The notes under the pieces: generated by a model
The model's input: the letters and a program-made list of their open reading frames with translations, nothing else
Told to the model about the DNA's origin: nothing
Database searches by the model: none
Source: SABI01 sp963678555
Lineage (GTDB): Bacteria; Spirochaetota; Spirochaetia; Sphaerochaetales; Sphaerochaetaceae
Length of the DNA stretch: 64,000 nt
Direction of reading: 5' to 3'
NCBI GenBank assembly: GCA_963678555.2
Contig: CAXXJA010000002.1
Coordinates: forward strand, 434,001-498,000
Part shown: one piece after another, positions 8,675-16,711 of the stretch
How the letters are laid out: each line of letters opens with the position of its first letter
How positions within the stretch are numbered: the first letter of the stretch is position 1
Program-made: the position numbers and the translations under genes

Positions 8675-9670
8675 ATGTCTGATATTAAAGAATTCTCACC
8701 GGCAAAGCGTCGGATGTATATGTTACTGAGTGAATACTGGATAGTCCTGGTATTTCTGCTGATTTACGGGATATTTATCGTTCTTGAACCCCTCTGTTTT
8801 TCTCTCCCGTTTCTTTCGTCCACACTGAACTACATGACAGAGATCCTGATTCTGGGCGTAGGAGTTATGTTCGTCGTCATTACTGCAGGAATTGATCTGT
8901 CCATCGGTCCGGTAGAAGGCGCAGTGGGAGTGGGGGCTGCTTTGACTATGAGAGGTCTCGTTCCCGTGGTAGGGGTTCCTCTCGCAATCACGGCCGGAGT
9001 CATTGTTGGAATCCTGATGGGCATGGTGATCGGTCTATTGAATGGGCTGATCGTTACAAAGATGAAACTCGCACCGTTCATCGCAACGCTGGGGATGTCT
9101 GTAATCCTTACTGGTGCGGGGTATATCTTTAATAACGGTCTTGAGGTCGTCGGTCTTCCGAAAGTGCTTGCACGCCTCGGTAACATGCAGTTTTTCGGGT
9201 TTATCGGTACCACAACAATCGTGGCATGGTCTGTGTGGCTGATCTTCGGCATCATTCTCAAACATACACGATTCGGTGTCATCACGTACGCCTATGGCAG
9301 TAACCCTGAAAGTACTGCACGGGCAGGCATTAACGTCGACCGGCACCTTATCAAGGTCTTTATGATCAGCTCCACACTCGCTGCACTGTCAGGTGTTCTG
9401 CTGATTTTTCGCTTCAATACCGGTTCTCCCATTGCAGGAGCAAACGTCACTCTCTATGCAATAGCCTCCTGTATCATCGGAGGAACCTCTGTTCTTGGAG
9501 GGCGCGGTAAGATGATAGGCACTCTTATCGGAGCCGCGATCATCTCGATCCTTGTGACCGGTCTTGTCATGCTTGGTGTGCAGACGTACTGGCAGCAGGT
9601 GGCAACCGGATTGATCATTATCTTCTCCGTCTATGCAGACCAGCTCAGGCAGAGAAATGCTTTCATGTAA
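8675..9670 (+). CDS. Sugar ABC transporter permease (RbsC/FrcB family)
   Basis: A 331-residue inner-membrane protein with around eight to ten hydrophobic segments, of the BPD_transp_2 (branched-chain/ribose) family. The motifs ITAGIDLSIGPVEGA near the N-terminal third and IGGTSVLGGRGKMIGTLIGA near the C terminus are diagnostic of ribose/xylose/fructose-type permeases. It starts 4 bases after the ATPase gene and is followed 65 bases later by the binding-protein gene. Substrate is probably a monosaccharide or polyol; identity cannot be read from the permease. Confidence 0.93.
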   Translation: MSDIKEFSPAKRRMYMLLSEYWIVLVFLLIYGIFIVLEPLCFSLPFLSSTLNYMTEILILGVGVMFVVITAGIDLSIGPVEGAVGVGAALTMRGLVPVVGVPLAITAGVIVGILMGMVIGLLNGLIVTKMKLAPFIATLGMSVILTGAGYIFNNGLEVVGLPKVLARLGNMQFFGFIGTTTIVAWSVWLIFGIILKHTRFGVITYAYGSNPESTARAGINVDRHLIKVFMISSTLAALSGVLLIFRFNTGSPIAGANVTLYAIASCIIGGTSVLGGRGKMIGTLIGAAIISILVTGLVMLGVQTYWQQVATGLIIIFSVYADQLRQRNAFM

Positions 9671-9735
9671 GGCAGAAATCATGTGAAAACAAACCGGAAG
9701 TTTTTCGGTGAAAAATACATTTTGGAGGTTTTTTT

Positions 9736-10695
9736 ATGAAAAAACGGATTATTGTGGGTTTGATGATCATTCTCGTAGCTGGCATGTTCAGTGTCTATGC
9801 TCAGGGAACTCAGGAGGATGACGGGACAAAGACAGTCGCTTTTATTCAGGGTATCTCCACTGACGAATTCTACATCAGCATGAAGCGCGGTGTTCAGGAA
9901 GTCTGTGACAAGTATGGGTACAACCTCATCGTTGATGGCCCTACGAAATGGGACTATACCATGCAGACTCCAATTGTTGAGACCATGATAGCAAAGAGAC
10001 CTGATGTTATTCTTATTGCTCCCAACCATTCGGATTCGATGATAGCTCCTCTGATGAAGGCTGTGAACGCTGGAATTCCCGTAATCACTGTAGATACAAA
10101 CATCAATGATGACCTGTATCTCTGTAACATCACCTCTGACAATCTTCAGGGTGGTCAGGCCGCGGCAGATATGCTCGCAGAGATGATCGGTGGAAAAGGT
10201 AAAGTCTCTATCATGAACACTAATGTCGGTGTGACGACAACCGAAGCACGTGCAAAGGGATTCAAGGATCAGATTGCTGCTGCATATCCTGCCATCAAGA
10301 TTGTATCAGACGAGTACTGCGAAGACGAAGCTGAAAGATCTGCTGCAATCACAGAGTCTGTTCTTCTCAAGAACCCGGACCTTGCCGGAGCTTTTGGTGT
10401 GAACCTGTATGCATCACTCGGTATCGCAAATGCTGTCGACAGACTTGGGAAAGACCTGCCTATCTTCAGTTATGACGCATCTCCAGCTGTGATCGAAGCA
10501 CTTGCAGCAGGAACCATCAATGCTACTGTCTGTCAGAAGCCGATGGAGATCGGTGCTACTGCAGTTGAAATGGCACACCTCTATTTCAACGGTCAGGAAG
10601 ACAAGATTCATGATGTTATGGTAGAGAACGTCATTGTCACTCAGGACAACATGGACGATCCTGAAGTGAGCAAGTGGTTCTACGTAGCTGAATAG
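9736..10695 (+). CDS. Periplasmic sugar-binding protein of ABC transporter
   Basis: A 319-residue type-I substrate-binding protein (Peripla_BP_4/RbsB family). It has a signal peptide (KKRIIVGLMIILVAG core) ending around VYA-QG, with no lipobox cysteine, so it should be a free periplasmic protein. Mature motifs include ISTDEFYISMKRGVQ, RPDVILIAPNHSD, PVITVDTNI and GAFGVNLYASLG. It delivers the sugar to the adjacent permease. The gene has an excellent GGAGG site followed by a T-run, and is followed by a 12-bp-stem hairpin that may stabilise its message, consistent with a need for binding-protein excess. Confidence 0.92.
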   Translation: MKKRIIVGLMIILVAGMFSVYAQGTQEDDGTKTVAFIQGISTDEFYISMKRGVQEVCDKYGYNLIVDGPTKWDYTMQTPIVETMIAKRPDVILIAPNHSDSMIAPLMKAVNAGIPVITVDTNINDDLYLCNITSDNLQGGQAAADMLAEMIGGKGKVSIMNTNVGVTTTEARAKGFKDQIAAAYPAIKIVSDEYCEDEAERSAAITESVLLKNPDLAGAFGVNLYASLGIANAVDRLGKDLPIFSYDASPAVIEALAAGTINATVCQKPMEIGATAVEMAHLYFNGQEDKIHDVMVENVIVTQDNMDDPEVSKWFYVAE

Positions 10696-10710
10696 GTACA
10701 AACACAGTTT

Positions 10711-10738
10711 GGTCGGGGATGATTTCTCATTCCCGACC
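10711..10738 (+). other. Intercistronic stem-loop after the binding-protein gene
   Basis: A 12-bp stem (one G-T pair) closed by a TTTC tetraloop occupies 10711-10738. The arms are GGTCGGGGATGA and TCATTCCCGACC. No T-run follows, so it is more likely an mRNA 3'-end stabiliser or partial attenuator than a full terminator. Its position directly after the binding-protein gene fits differential expression within the operon. Confidence 0.6.
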
Positions 10739-10774
10739 GTTGATGCTGATTCTGAATGAAGATAAGGTAGTGAT

Positions 10775-11737
10775 ATGGATGTATTATCCGTGGGAGAGAT
10801 GGTTATTGATTTCCTCCCGGGAACAGAACCGAACAGTTTCATAGCACATGCCGGAGGAGCTCCGGCCAATGTAGCGATCTCGGTCGCCCGAAACGGGTTG
10901 TCATCCGGGTTCATAGGCAAGGTCGGTGATGATAATTTCGGAAAGATGCTCATCAGTACGCTGAACGAGGAGGGAGTTGCGATTCCGAATGAGATCATAA
11001 CCACACAGGCTGTGACCACGATGGCCTTCGTGCATCTCGATCAGCATGGTGAGAGAAGTTTCACCTTTGCACGCAAACCCGGAGCTGATATGTTCCTGGA
11101 TTCTGATGATGTGAAACATGAATTCCTGCAGGATGCGATAATTATTCATGCAGGATCATGCTCCCTGTCAGCAGAACCTGCTGCCTCTGCTACGCGTCTG
11201 GCGCTCAGCAGAGGCAGACTCCTCGGGAAGATAGTCAGTTTCGACCTGAACTACAGAAACCTTCTGTGGGATGATGAGATCGATACTGCCAAAGCAGAAA
11301 TTCTTTCTGTACTTCCTTCAGTTGATATATTGAAAATATCAGAGGAGGAGCGATTCATCTTCTCAGCCTATGAATCAGTTTTTGCATGTATGGAGGCCTA
11401 TCACATAACTCTTGTGGTGGAGACCCTCGGCCGGGAAGGCGCAGTGTGCCACTATCAGGGAAAGTCCTTCAGGAAACCCATATTCGATGGTCCGCGTGTA
11501 GATACCACAGGAGCAGGGGATGCGTTCTATGGTGCGTTCCTTTCAACACTGATTACCAGTGGTGTTACCTCACCGGAAGACCTCAGCGAGGATATCCTCA
11601 CTGAAGCTCTTATTGCAGGAAATGTCGCAGGCGGACTGTGCGTCCGCAGTAAGGGAGCTATCCGTTCTCTCCCGAAAAAGGATGACCTGGCAGAAGCGAT
11701 AGCTCTGTACAGAACAAAGGAGTCTTCAGGTGCATGA
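10775..11737 (+). CDS. PfkB family carbohydrate kinase (fructokinase-like)
   Basis: A 320-residue ribokinase-fold kinase. It opens with VLSVGEMVIDFLPG, has AHAGGAPANVAISVARNG (sugar-binding GG motif) and the C-terminal DTTGAGDAFYGAFLS anion-hole/catalytic aspartate block. Closest in style to fructokinases (ScrK-like), so it most likely phosphorylates an imported ketohexose at C6 or C1. It overlaps the downstream epimerase gene by 8 bases. Together with that epimerase it would deliver a ketose phosphate such as allulose-6-phosphate or fructose-6-phosphate. The exact substrate is inferred only from family and neighbours. Confidence 0.88.
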   Translation: MDVLSVGEMVIDFLPGTEPNSFIAHAGGAPANVAISVARNGLSSGFIGKVGDDNFGKMLISTLNEEGVAIPNEIITTQAVTTMAFVHLDQHGERSFTFARKPGADMFLDSDDVKHEFLQDAIIIHAGSCSLSAEPAASATRLALSRGRLLGKIVSFDLNYRNLLWDDEIDTAKAEILSVLPSVDILKISEEERFIFSAYESVFACMEAYHITLVVETLGREGAVCHYQGKSFRKPIFDGPRVDTTGAGDAFYGAFLSTLITSGVTSPEDLSEDILTEALIAGNVAGGLCVRSKGAIRSLPKKDDLAEAIALYRTKESSGA

Positions 11738-12431
11738 ATCCTGGACTGATAGATGTATCATTACTCCCTCACTGATTACTCTTGATCTCTGTAATCTGGA
11801 GCAGCAGGTACACATACTCAAAGATGCTGGAATGACGCATCTGCATATTGATATCCTTGATGGGTATTTCAGCCCATCATTTCCCCTAGGTCTTGAAGCT
11901 GTGAAACAGCTGAGGGATAAGATCGATCTTGAATTTGATGTACACCTGATGGTGAAGGAACAGCAGTATTTCGTTGATGAACTGATCAGCATCGGAGTCC
12001 AGCAGATCCTTTTTCACGTTGAAGAAGAATCTCATGTCGACAATATGCTCAATTATATTCGGGGAAAAGGAGTGAGAGCCGGTCTTGCACTGAAGCCTGC
12101 AACCTCGCTGACAGTTCTCGATTATGTTCTTGATAAATGTGATGCAGTTCTCCTTATGCTCATTAATCCCGGGTATGCGGGGAGCAGGAGTGAGAACAAG
12201 GTTCCCTATGCACATAAGAAGATACTGGACCTGAGGTCGCTCATTGACCAGAGACAGGCCTCTACACTGATCTCGATCGACGGAAGGATCTCACGTGATG
12301 ATATCCAGACATATTCACCTCAATTCGTCGATATGTTCGTTACCGGCAGTACCTGCCTGAATAGAAATGATCTCGCACAGAGCGCTGCTTCTCTCATGAA
12401 GTTCAGAGAGGATCTGCTGCACACCATATGA
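11730..12431 (+). CDS. Ribulose-phosphate 3-epimerase family protein (AlsE-like)
   Basis: A 233-residue TIM barrel of the Rpe family. It carries ITPSLITLD, the metal-site motif HIDILDGYF (HxDxxDG), DVHLMVK, a histidine in LFHVEEE, and LINPGYAG. The usual VDGGI strand is replaced by ISIDGRIS, so the second phosphate loop is atypical. This divergence, and the operon context with a fructokinase-like kinase, favour a hexulose-6-phosphate 3-epimerase (allulose-6-phosphate to fructose-6-phosphate) over housekeeping Rpe. The start overlaps the kinase end by 8 bases, and the SIS gene follows 13 bases later. Confidence 0.85.
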   Translation: MHESWTDRCIITPSLITLDLCNLEQQVHILKDAGMTHLHIDILDGYFSPSFPLGLEAVKQLRDKIDLEFDVHLMVKEQQYFVDELISIGVQQILFHVEEESHVDNMLNYIRGKGVRAGLALKPATSLTVLDYVLDKCDAVLLMLINPGYAGSRSENKVPYAHKKILDLRSLIDQRQASTLISIDGRISRDDIQTYSPQFVDMFVTGSTCLNRNDLAQSAASLMKFREDLLHTI

Positions 12432-12444
12432 TGAGGATGATGGA

Positions 12445-13017
12445 ATGAATGATTTTGCACGTGCCTACCACGACGTGACAGCAGGCGTTATAGACGAAAT
12501 TTCGAAGAGTCTCGGCAGCATAGATCCCGAACAGAGCGAGGCACTGGTACGGGAGATTCTCTCTGCCCGGAAAGTGTTTTTCATCGGTGTCGGCCGTGTC
12601 ATGCTTTCGCTTCAGGCCATAGCGAAGCGATGGGCTCATCTCGGGATCGATACGCACCTTGTCGGAGAGATCACCGAGCCGGCCATCACGCGTGAGGATA
12701 TCCTCATAGTCGGGTCCGGAAGCGGGAACTCCCTCTTCCCAGTGGCAATTGCCGGGAAAGCAAAACAGATCGGAGTGAAAGTTATTCATATCGGATCAAA
12801 TAGAAACGGGGATCTTGCACAGTATACTGATCTCATGGTACGGATCCCGGTACGGACAAAAGCCTACCTGGATGATGAATTTGATTCAATCCAGCCGATG
12901 TCTTCACTGTTCGAACAGGATCTTCTTCTCTTCGGGGATATCATTGCAAAGATGATTGTTGATATAAAGCATATTGATCTGAAGGAACTGTGGCAGTTCC
13001 ATGCGAATCTTGAATAG
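12445..13017 (+). CDS. SIS-domain 6-phospho-3-hexuloisomerase-like protein (second copy)
   Basis: A 190-residue SIS protein of the same family as the product at 5726. Shared features are FFIGVGRVMLSLQ, ILIVGSGSGNS and IQPMSSLFEQ, plus a common C-terminal FHANLE/RHANLE ending. It differs in replacing the GAGRSG loop by GVGRVM, so substrate preference may have shifted. It lies in the importer operon directly after the Rpe-like epimerase, suggesting the two act consecutively on hexulose-6-phosphates. Whether it makes fructose-6-phosphate from a 3-hexulose phosphate or isomerises another ketose phosphate is open. Confidence 0.85.
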   Translation: MNDFARAYHDVTAGVIDEISKSLGSIDPEQSEALVREILSARKVFFIGVGRVMLSLQAIAKRWAHLGIDTHLVGEITEPAITREDILIVGSGSGNSLFPVAIAGKAKQIGVKVIHIGSNRNGDLAQYTDLMVRIPVRTKAYLDDEFDSIQPMSSLFEQDLLLFGDIIAKMIVDIKHIDLKELWQFHANLE

Positions 13018-13028
13018 TGGGTACTGAA

Positions 13029-14075
13029 ATGATGAAGAAACAGGAGACTCTCTCCTACGTGGGGAATATGCAGCAGCTGGCATCGATCCATTCCGTCACC
13101 TATGATGAAGGGCAGGCAAAAGGTCTCGGCGCGTATCAGATGCGGAATGGAAGCATGCAGATGACCATACTGCGTGATAAGGCCCTTGATATATCTGAAC
13201 TTTCCTACAAAGGTGTCAACATATCCTTCCTTACAAAACCCGGCATTCAGCATAAGGGGCAACTGGGCTCGGATGCAGGAGCCAGCTCCATTATGGGAGG
13301 TTTCCTGTTTACTGCAGGTCTGGACAATATATGTACTCCTGCTGTCATCGAAGGTCGACAGTTTCCTCTGCATGGACATCTCAGGTCAATTCCCGCGGAA
13401 CATCTCAGTAACAGGGCTTTCTGGGACGGGGAAGAGTATGTACTTGAGGTCTCTGGACAGATGAGAGAGTCTGAACTGTTCGGAGAAAACCTTCTTCTAA
13501 CACGAAAGATTACAACCCGGTACCCCGGTAGCTCATTTACGATCGAGGATGAGATTGAGAATCAGGGATTCCGGGATGAACCCTACTTCATATTGTACCA
13601 TTTTAACTTCGGCTATCCGTTTGTCGATGAAACCAGCAGGATTTTGGTTCCTTCTGGACAGGTCATTCCCCGTGATGAAATCTCAGGCACCCATGCCGAT
13701 CAATGGCAGAGGATGGGCCAACCGGTTGCCAACGAAGGTGAGTATGTCTATACCCATACCACCGGCAGTGATGCCGATGGAAGAACCCTGGTCGCAGTAT
13801 ACAATCCCTCAAGACAGCTCGGTGTTTCCATAGAGTATGATACTGCTGTATTACCTCATTTACTGCAGTGGAAGACGCTCGGTTCTGGAGACTACGCCCT
13901 CGGGATGGAACCTGCGAATGCCAGCGTATTTGGTCGGCAGTTCCATTATGAGAACGATTCACTGCCGATGATTCGTTCACAGGATAGGGTGAAATCGGTA
14001 ATTACGGTTGCAATAATCGAGGGAGAGGGTGAGTATCGTATACTCAAAGAACACATAGAGAACATTACGCCTTAG
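13029..14075 (+). CDS. DUF4432 family (aldose-1-epimerase-like) protein
   Basis: A protein of about 348 residues of the galactose-mutarotase-like fold, DUF4432 group. Visible family features are the repeated beta-sandwich pattern, RDKALDISELSYKGVNISF, FPLHGHLRSIPAE and FILYHFNFGYPFVDE with conserved histidines that would line the sugar pocket. Members accompany carbohydrate operons and are thought to be sugar or sugar-phosphate epimerases/mutarotases. A GTG at 13017 overlapping the preceding stop is an alternative start; ATGs at 13029 and 13032 fit better. It follows the SIS gene in the operon. No signal peptide, so it should be cytosolic. Confidence 0.8.
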   Translation: MMKKQETLSYVGNMQQLASIHSVTYDEGQAKGLGAYQMRNGSMQMTILRDKALDISELSYKGVNISFLTKPGIQHKGQLGSDAGASSIMGGFLFTAGLDNICTPAVIEGRQFPLHGHLRSIPAEHLSNRAFWDGEEYVLEVSGQMRESELFGENLLLTRKITTRYPGSSFTIEDEIENQGFRDEPYFILYHFNFGYPFVDETSRILVPSGQVIPRDEISGTHADQWQRMGQPVANEGEYVYTHTTGSDADGRTLVAVYNPSRQLGVSIEYDTAVLPHLLQWKTLGSGDYALGMEPANASVFGRQFHYENDSLPMIRSQDRVKSVITVAIIEGEGEYRILKEHIENITP

Positions 14076-14122
14076 ACCTACGTCCAAGGGTAACGGAATA
14101 TACTATATAAAGGGAGCAACAT

Positions 14123-14806
14123 ATGAAGCGATCTGACATCAACAGAATTATCAAGAACATGGAAAAAGTTCTCAAGGAACACAGAATTGAACTGCCTCCG
14201 TTTCTGTCCTGGACACCGGAAGAGTGGGCGACAAAAGGGCATGAATATGACGAGATCCGGGATAACATGCTGGGCTGGGACGTCACGGACTTCGGATTGG
14301 GAAAGTTTGATGAACTCGGTATTATCCTGATCACTCTGAGAAATGGAAATACAAAGAGCAGCAAATATACCAAAACCTATGCTGAGAAGCTTATCTATAT
14401 GCAGGAGGGGCAGGTCTCTCCCATGCATTTCCATTGGAGCAAGATGGAGGATATCATCAACAAAGGTGGTGGTGACTGTGTATTCAGACTCTACAATGCG
14501 GATAAGGATGAAGGACTTGCCGATACGGATGTCATCATCAGCAGAGACGGCAGGAACTACGTTGTACCTGCAGGAGAAAAAGTAATCATCAAACCGGGAG
14601 AGTCGCTGACACTCTATCCCTATTACTATCATGAGTTCTATGTACAGAAGGGAGACGGGTACGCTCTCCTCGGTGAGGTATCCATGTGTAACGATGACAA
14701 TACAGATAACAGATTCGAACAGGAATTCGGTAGATTCCCGGTTATTGAGGAAGATGAACCAGCATACCGCCTTCTGTGTAACGAATACCCTGCGGCACGC
14801 GATTAA
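14123..14806 (+). CDS. D-lyxose ketol-isomerase family protein
   Basis: A 227-residue cupin protein matching the D-lyxose isomerase family (Lyx_isomer, formerly DUF1498). The metal site is visible as SPMHFHWSKMEDIINKGGG (two histidines and a glutamate) and YYHEFYV (fourth ligand). Characterised members interconvert lyxose and xylulose, and often mannose and fructose, using Mn or another divalent metal. It is preceded by a 47-base gap with an AAGGGAG site. The downstream xylulokinase gives a natural outlet for D-xylulose. The next kinase gene begins at the base after this stop codon, implying coupled translation. Confidence 0.88.
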   Translation: MKRSDINRIIKNMEKVLKEHRIELPPFLSWTPEEWATKGHEYDEIRDNMLGWDVTDFGLGKFDELGIILITLRNGNTKSSKYTKTYAEKLIYMQEGQVSPMHFHWSKMEDIINKGGGDCVFRLYNADKDEGLADTDVIISRDGRNYVVPAGEKVIIKPGESLTLYPYYYHEFYVQKGDGYALLGEVSMCNDDNTDNRFEQEFGRFPVIEEDEPAYRLLCNEYPAARD

Positions 14807-15745
14807 ATGAGCATCCTTTGTATCGGCCAGATAGTCTTTGATATTCTGGTTCAGCCGGTGGATGCAGGAATCTTCACCCGGGATACTACCCGGGTGAAAT
14901 CCATTGACTTCGCAAATGGCGGTGATGCCCTCAACGTTGCTGTTGTTGCTCATCGTCTCGGAAATGATGTCAAGTTCTGCGGCAATGTCGGTGATGATGA
15001 TATGGGCCGGTTTCTCATCGAGAAAGTATCTGCATGCGGGTTGTCCACTGAAGGAATACGAGTCAATCCTCATGCTCCGACATCAACTGCCGTCGCGCTG
15101 ATTCAGGATGCAGGGGCAAGAAATTTTCTGTTCAATGGTGGGGCAACGCTATCATTCACCTATGATGATATATCCATGCAGGCAGTTGAAGAGGCAGACA
15201 TTGTCTTTGTCGGCGGAACCTATACCATGCCTCTTTTTGACGGTGAAGGAGCGAGAAAGCTGTTCAGAGAAGCCAAATCGATGGGTAAAACCACAGCAAT
15301 GGATGTTACCTACGACTCATCTGGACAGTGGATGAAGACCATAGAACCGTGCCTTGAATATCTCGATTACTTTATGCCGAGCGAGGAGCAGGCACGTGAG
15401 ATTACCGGGGAAGAGGACCCCGGGAGGATGGCACAGGTGCTTCGCGATAAGAAGGTGCATCATGTGATAATCAAAATGGGTTCCAAAGGTGTCTATGTAA
15501 AAAATGATACAATTGACCACATATTTCCCGCACCTGAAGTTGGCGCAATTGTTGATACCACCGGAGCGGGTGATTCATTCGTTGCCGGATTCCTCAGCGG
15601 GATAAACAGGAAACTGAGTCTTAAGGAGAGTCTGAATCTTGGTCAGCTCGTTGCTGGAAAGTGTATCGGCGGACTCGGTGCGACTGCAGGATTCGAGAAT
15701 ATTGAACAAACTAATCTGTATAAACAGGAATCTGGAGGATTCTAA
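14807..15745 (+). CDS. PfkB family carbohydrate kinase
   Basis: A 312-residue ribokinase-family kinase with an N-terminal ILCIGQIVFDILVQP strand, the FANGGDALNVAVVAHRLG substrate-binding motif and DTTGAGDSFVAGFLSG near the C terminus. It starts immediately after the lyxose isomerase stop with no visible ribosome-binding site, so translation is probably coupled. The gene is immediately followed (0 bases) by the class II aldolase gene. This kinase-aldolase adjacency is typical of pathways in which a ketose monophosphate is converted to a bisphosphate and then cleaved (as with tagatose-6-phosphate or fructose-1-phosphate kinases). Substrate not determinable here. Confidence 0.87.
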   Translation: MSILCIGQIVFDILVQPVDAGIFTRDTTRVKSIDFANGGDALNVAVVAHRLGNDVKFCGNVGDDDMGRFLIEKVSACGLSTEGIRVNPHAPTSTAVALIQDAGARNFLFNGGATLSFTYDDISMQAVEEADIVFVGGTYTMPLFDGEGARKLFREAKSMGKTTAMDVTYDSSGQWMKTIEPCLEYLDYFMPSEEQAREITGEEDPGRMAQVLRDKKVHHVIIKMGSKGVYVKNDTIDHIFPAPEVGAIVDTTGAGDSFVAGFLSGINRKLSLKESLNLGQLVAGKCIGGLGATAGFENIEQTNLYKQESGGF

Positions 15746-16603
15746 ATGGCAAAAGATAGTACATTACAAAAGATGCTTGCAGATGCACAGGCCCGAGGGT
15801 ATGCAGTCCCTGCATTTAATTTCTCTTGTATCTGGGATTTTCAGGCGATCATCGAAGCGGCAGAAGAAGAACGTTCTCCTGTGATCCTCGCTTCGCATCA
15901 CTCTGTGTTCGATCGTCTTTCGGGAGAGATCTGTGCGGCTATAGGAACTGCTGCAATGAAGAAGGCGACCATTCCTATGGTGCTTCACCTTGATCATTCC
16001 TCTGAAGTCGACAGATGCAAGAAGGCGATCGATCTTGGCTATCCTTCAGTTATGATCGATGCCTCTTCTCTTTCTCTTGAACAGAACATCGCCCAGGTAA
16101 AGGAAGTGGTGGATTATGCAAGGGAAAAGAATGTAACGGTTGAAGCGGAGATCGGCAGAATAAAAGGCAATGGATATGAAGGTGGTCACGATGGTGATGA
16201 CTTCCTAGCTCAGGTCGCTGATGCAAAGGATCTGGTTGAAAGAACCGGAGTTGATTCTCTTGCAGTGGGAATAGGAACTGCACATGGCTTCTATGTCGGT
16301 AAACCTGAGATCAATTTTACCCGGCTCGGAGAGATCAATGAGGAGGTTGATATCCCTCTTGTCCTTCACGGGGGGTCAGGGATTCCTGAAGAAGATATCA
16401 GGGAAGCCATCAAGGGTGGAATCAACAAGATCAATGTCGGTACAGTAATTCACTGCACACTCATGAACCGCATACGCAAAGAACTGATGGAAAAGGGAGA
16501 GAATCAGTATACCCTTGATATCACTCGCCCGGCTATGGATGAGGTGAAGGATGTGGTTCGCGGGTGGATACGAACCTGTATGTCAGACGGTAAAGCTGAC
16601 TGA
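15746..16603 (+). CDS. Class II ketose-bisphosphate aldolase
   Basis: A 285-residue zinc aldolase of the FbaA/GatY/KbaY family. Motifs are YAVPAFNFSC at the N terminus, LHLDHSSE (first zinc histidine and catalytic Asp), VEAEIGRIKG, GTAHGFYVG and LHGGSGI (zinc histidines and phosphate loop), and KINVGTVI. It would cleave a ketose-1,6-bisphosphate or ketose-1-phosphate into dihydroxyacetone phosphate and an aldehyde. Its size is that of GatY/KbaY-type enzymes. It lies directly after a PfkB kinase gene, which probably makes its substrate. It is followed by a 108-base gap containing a hairpin. Confidence 0.9.
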   Translation: MAKDSTLQKMLADAQARGYAVPAFNFSCIWDFQAIIEAAEEERSPVILASHHSVFDRLSGEICAAIGTAAMKKATIPMVLHLDHSSEVDRCKKAIDLGYPSVMIDASSLSLEQNIAQVKEVVDYAREKNVTVEAEIGRIKGNGYEGGHDGDDFLAQVADAKDLVERTGVDSLAVGIGTAHGFYVGKPEINFTRLGEINEEVDIPLVLHGGSGIPEEDIREAIKGGINKINVGTVIHCTLMNRIRKELMEKGENQYTLDITRPAMDEVKDVVRGWIRTCMSDGKAD

Positions 16604-16633
16604 CCACATACCGTATAGTGTGAAAGAACGGAG

Positions 16634-16661
16634 GTGCTGTCTGAACTATTCAGGGTAGCAC
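16634..16661 (+). other. Interrupted stem-loop between aldolase and third kinase
   Basis: GTGCT (16634-16638) pairs with AGCAC (16657-16661) and an inner CTGAA pairs with TTCAG around a three-base loop, with small internal bulges. It is followed by a short TTTCGTT. It could attenuate transcription between the aldolase gene and the kinase gene at 16712, or mark an mRNA processing site. Confidence 0.35.
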
Positions 16662-16711
16662 TTTCGTTGTATCTCCGGACATATACGGAATACCTGTGAA
16701 GGAGGTTAGGA

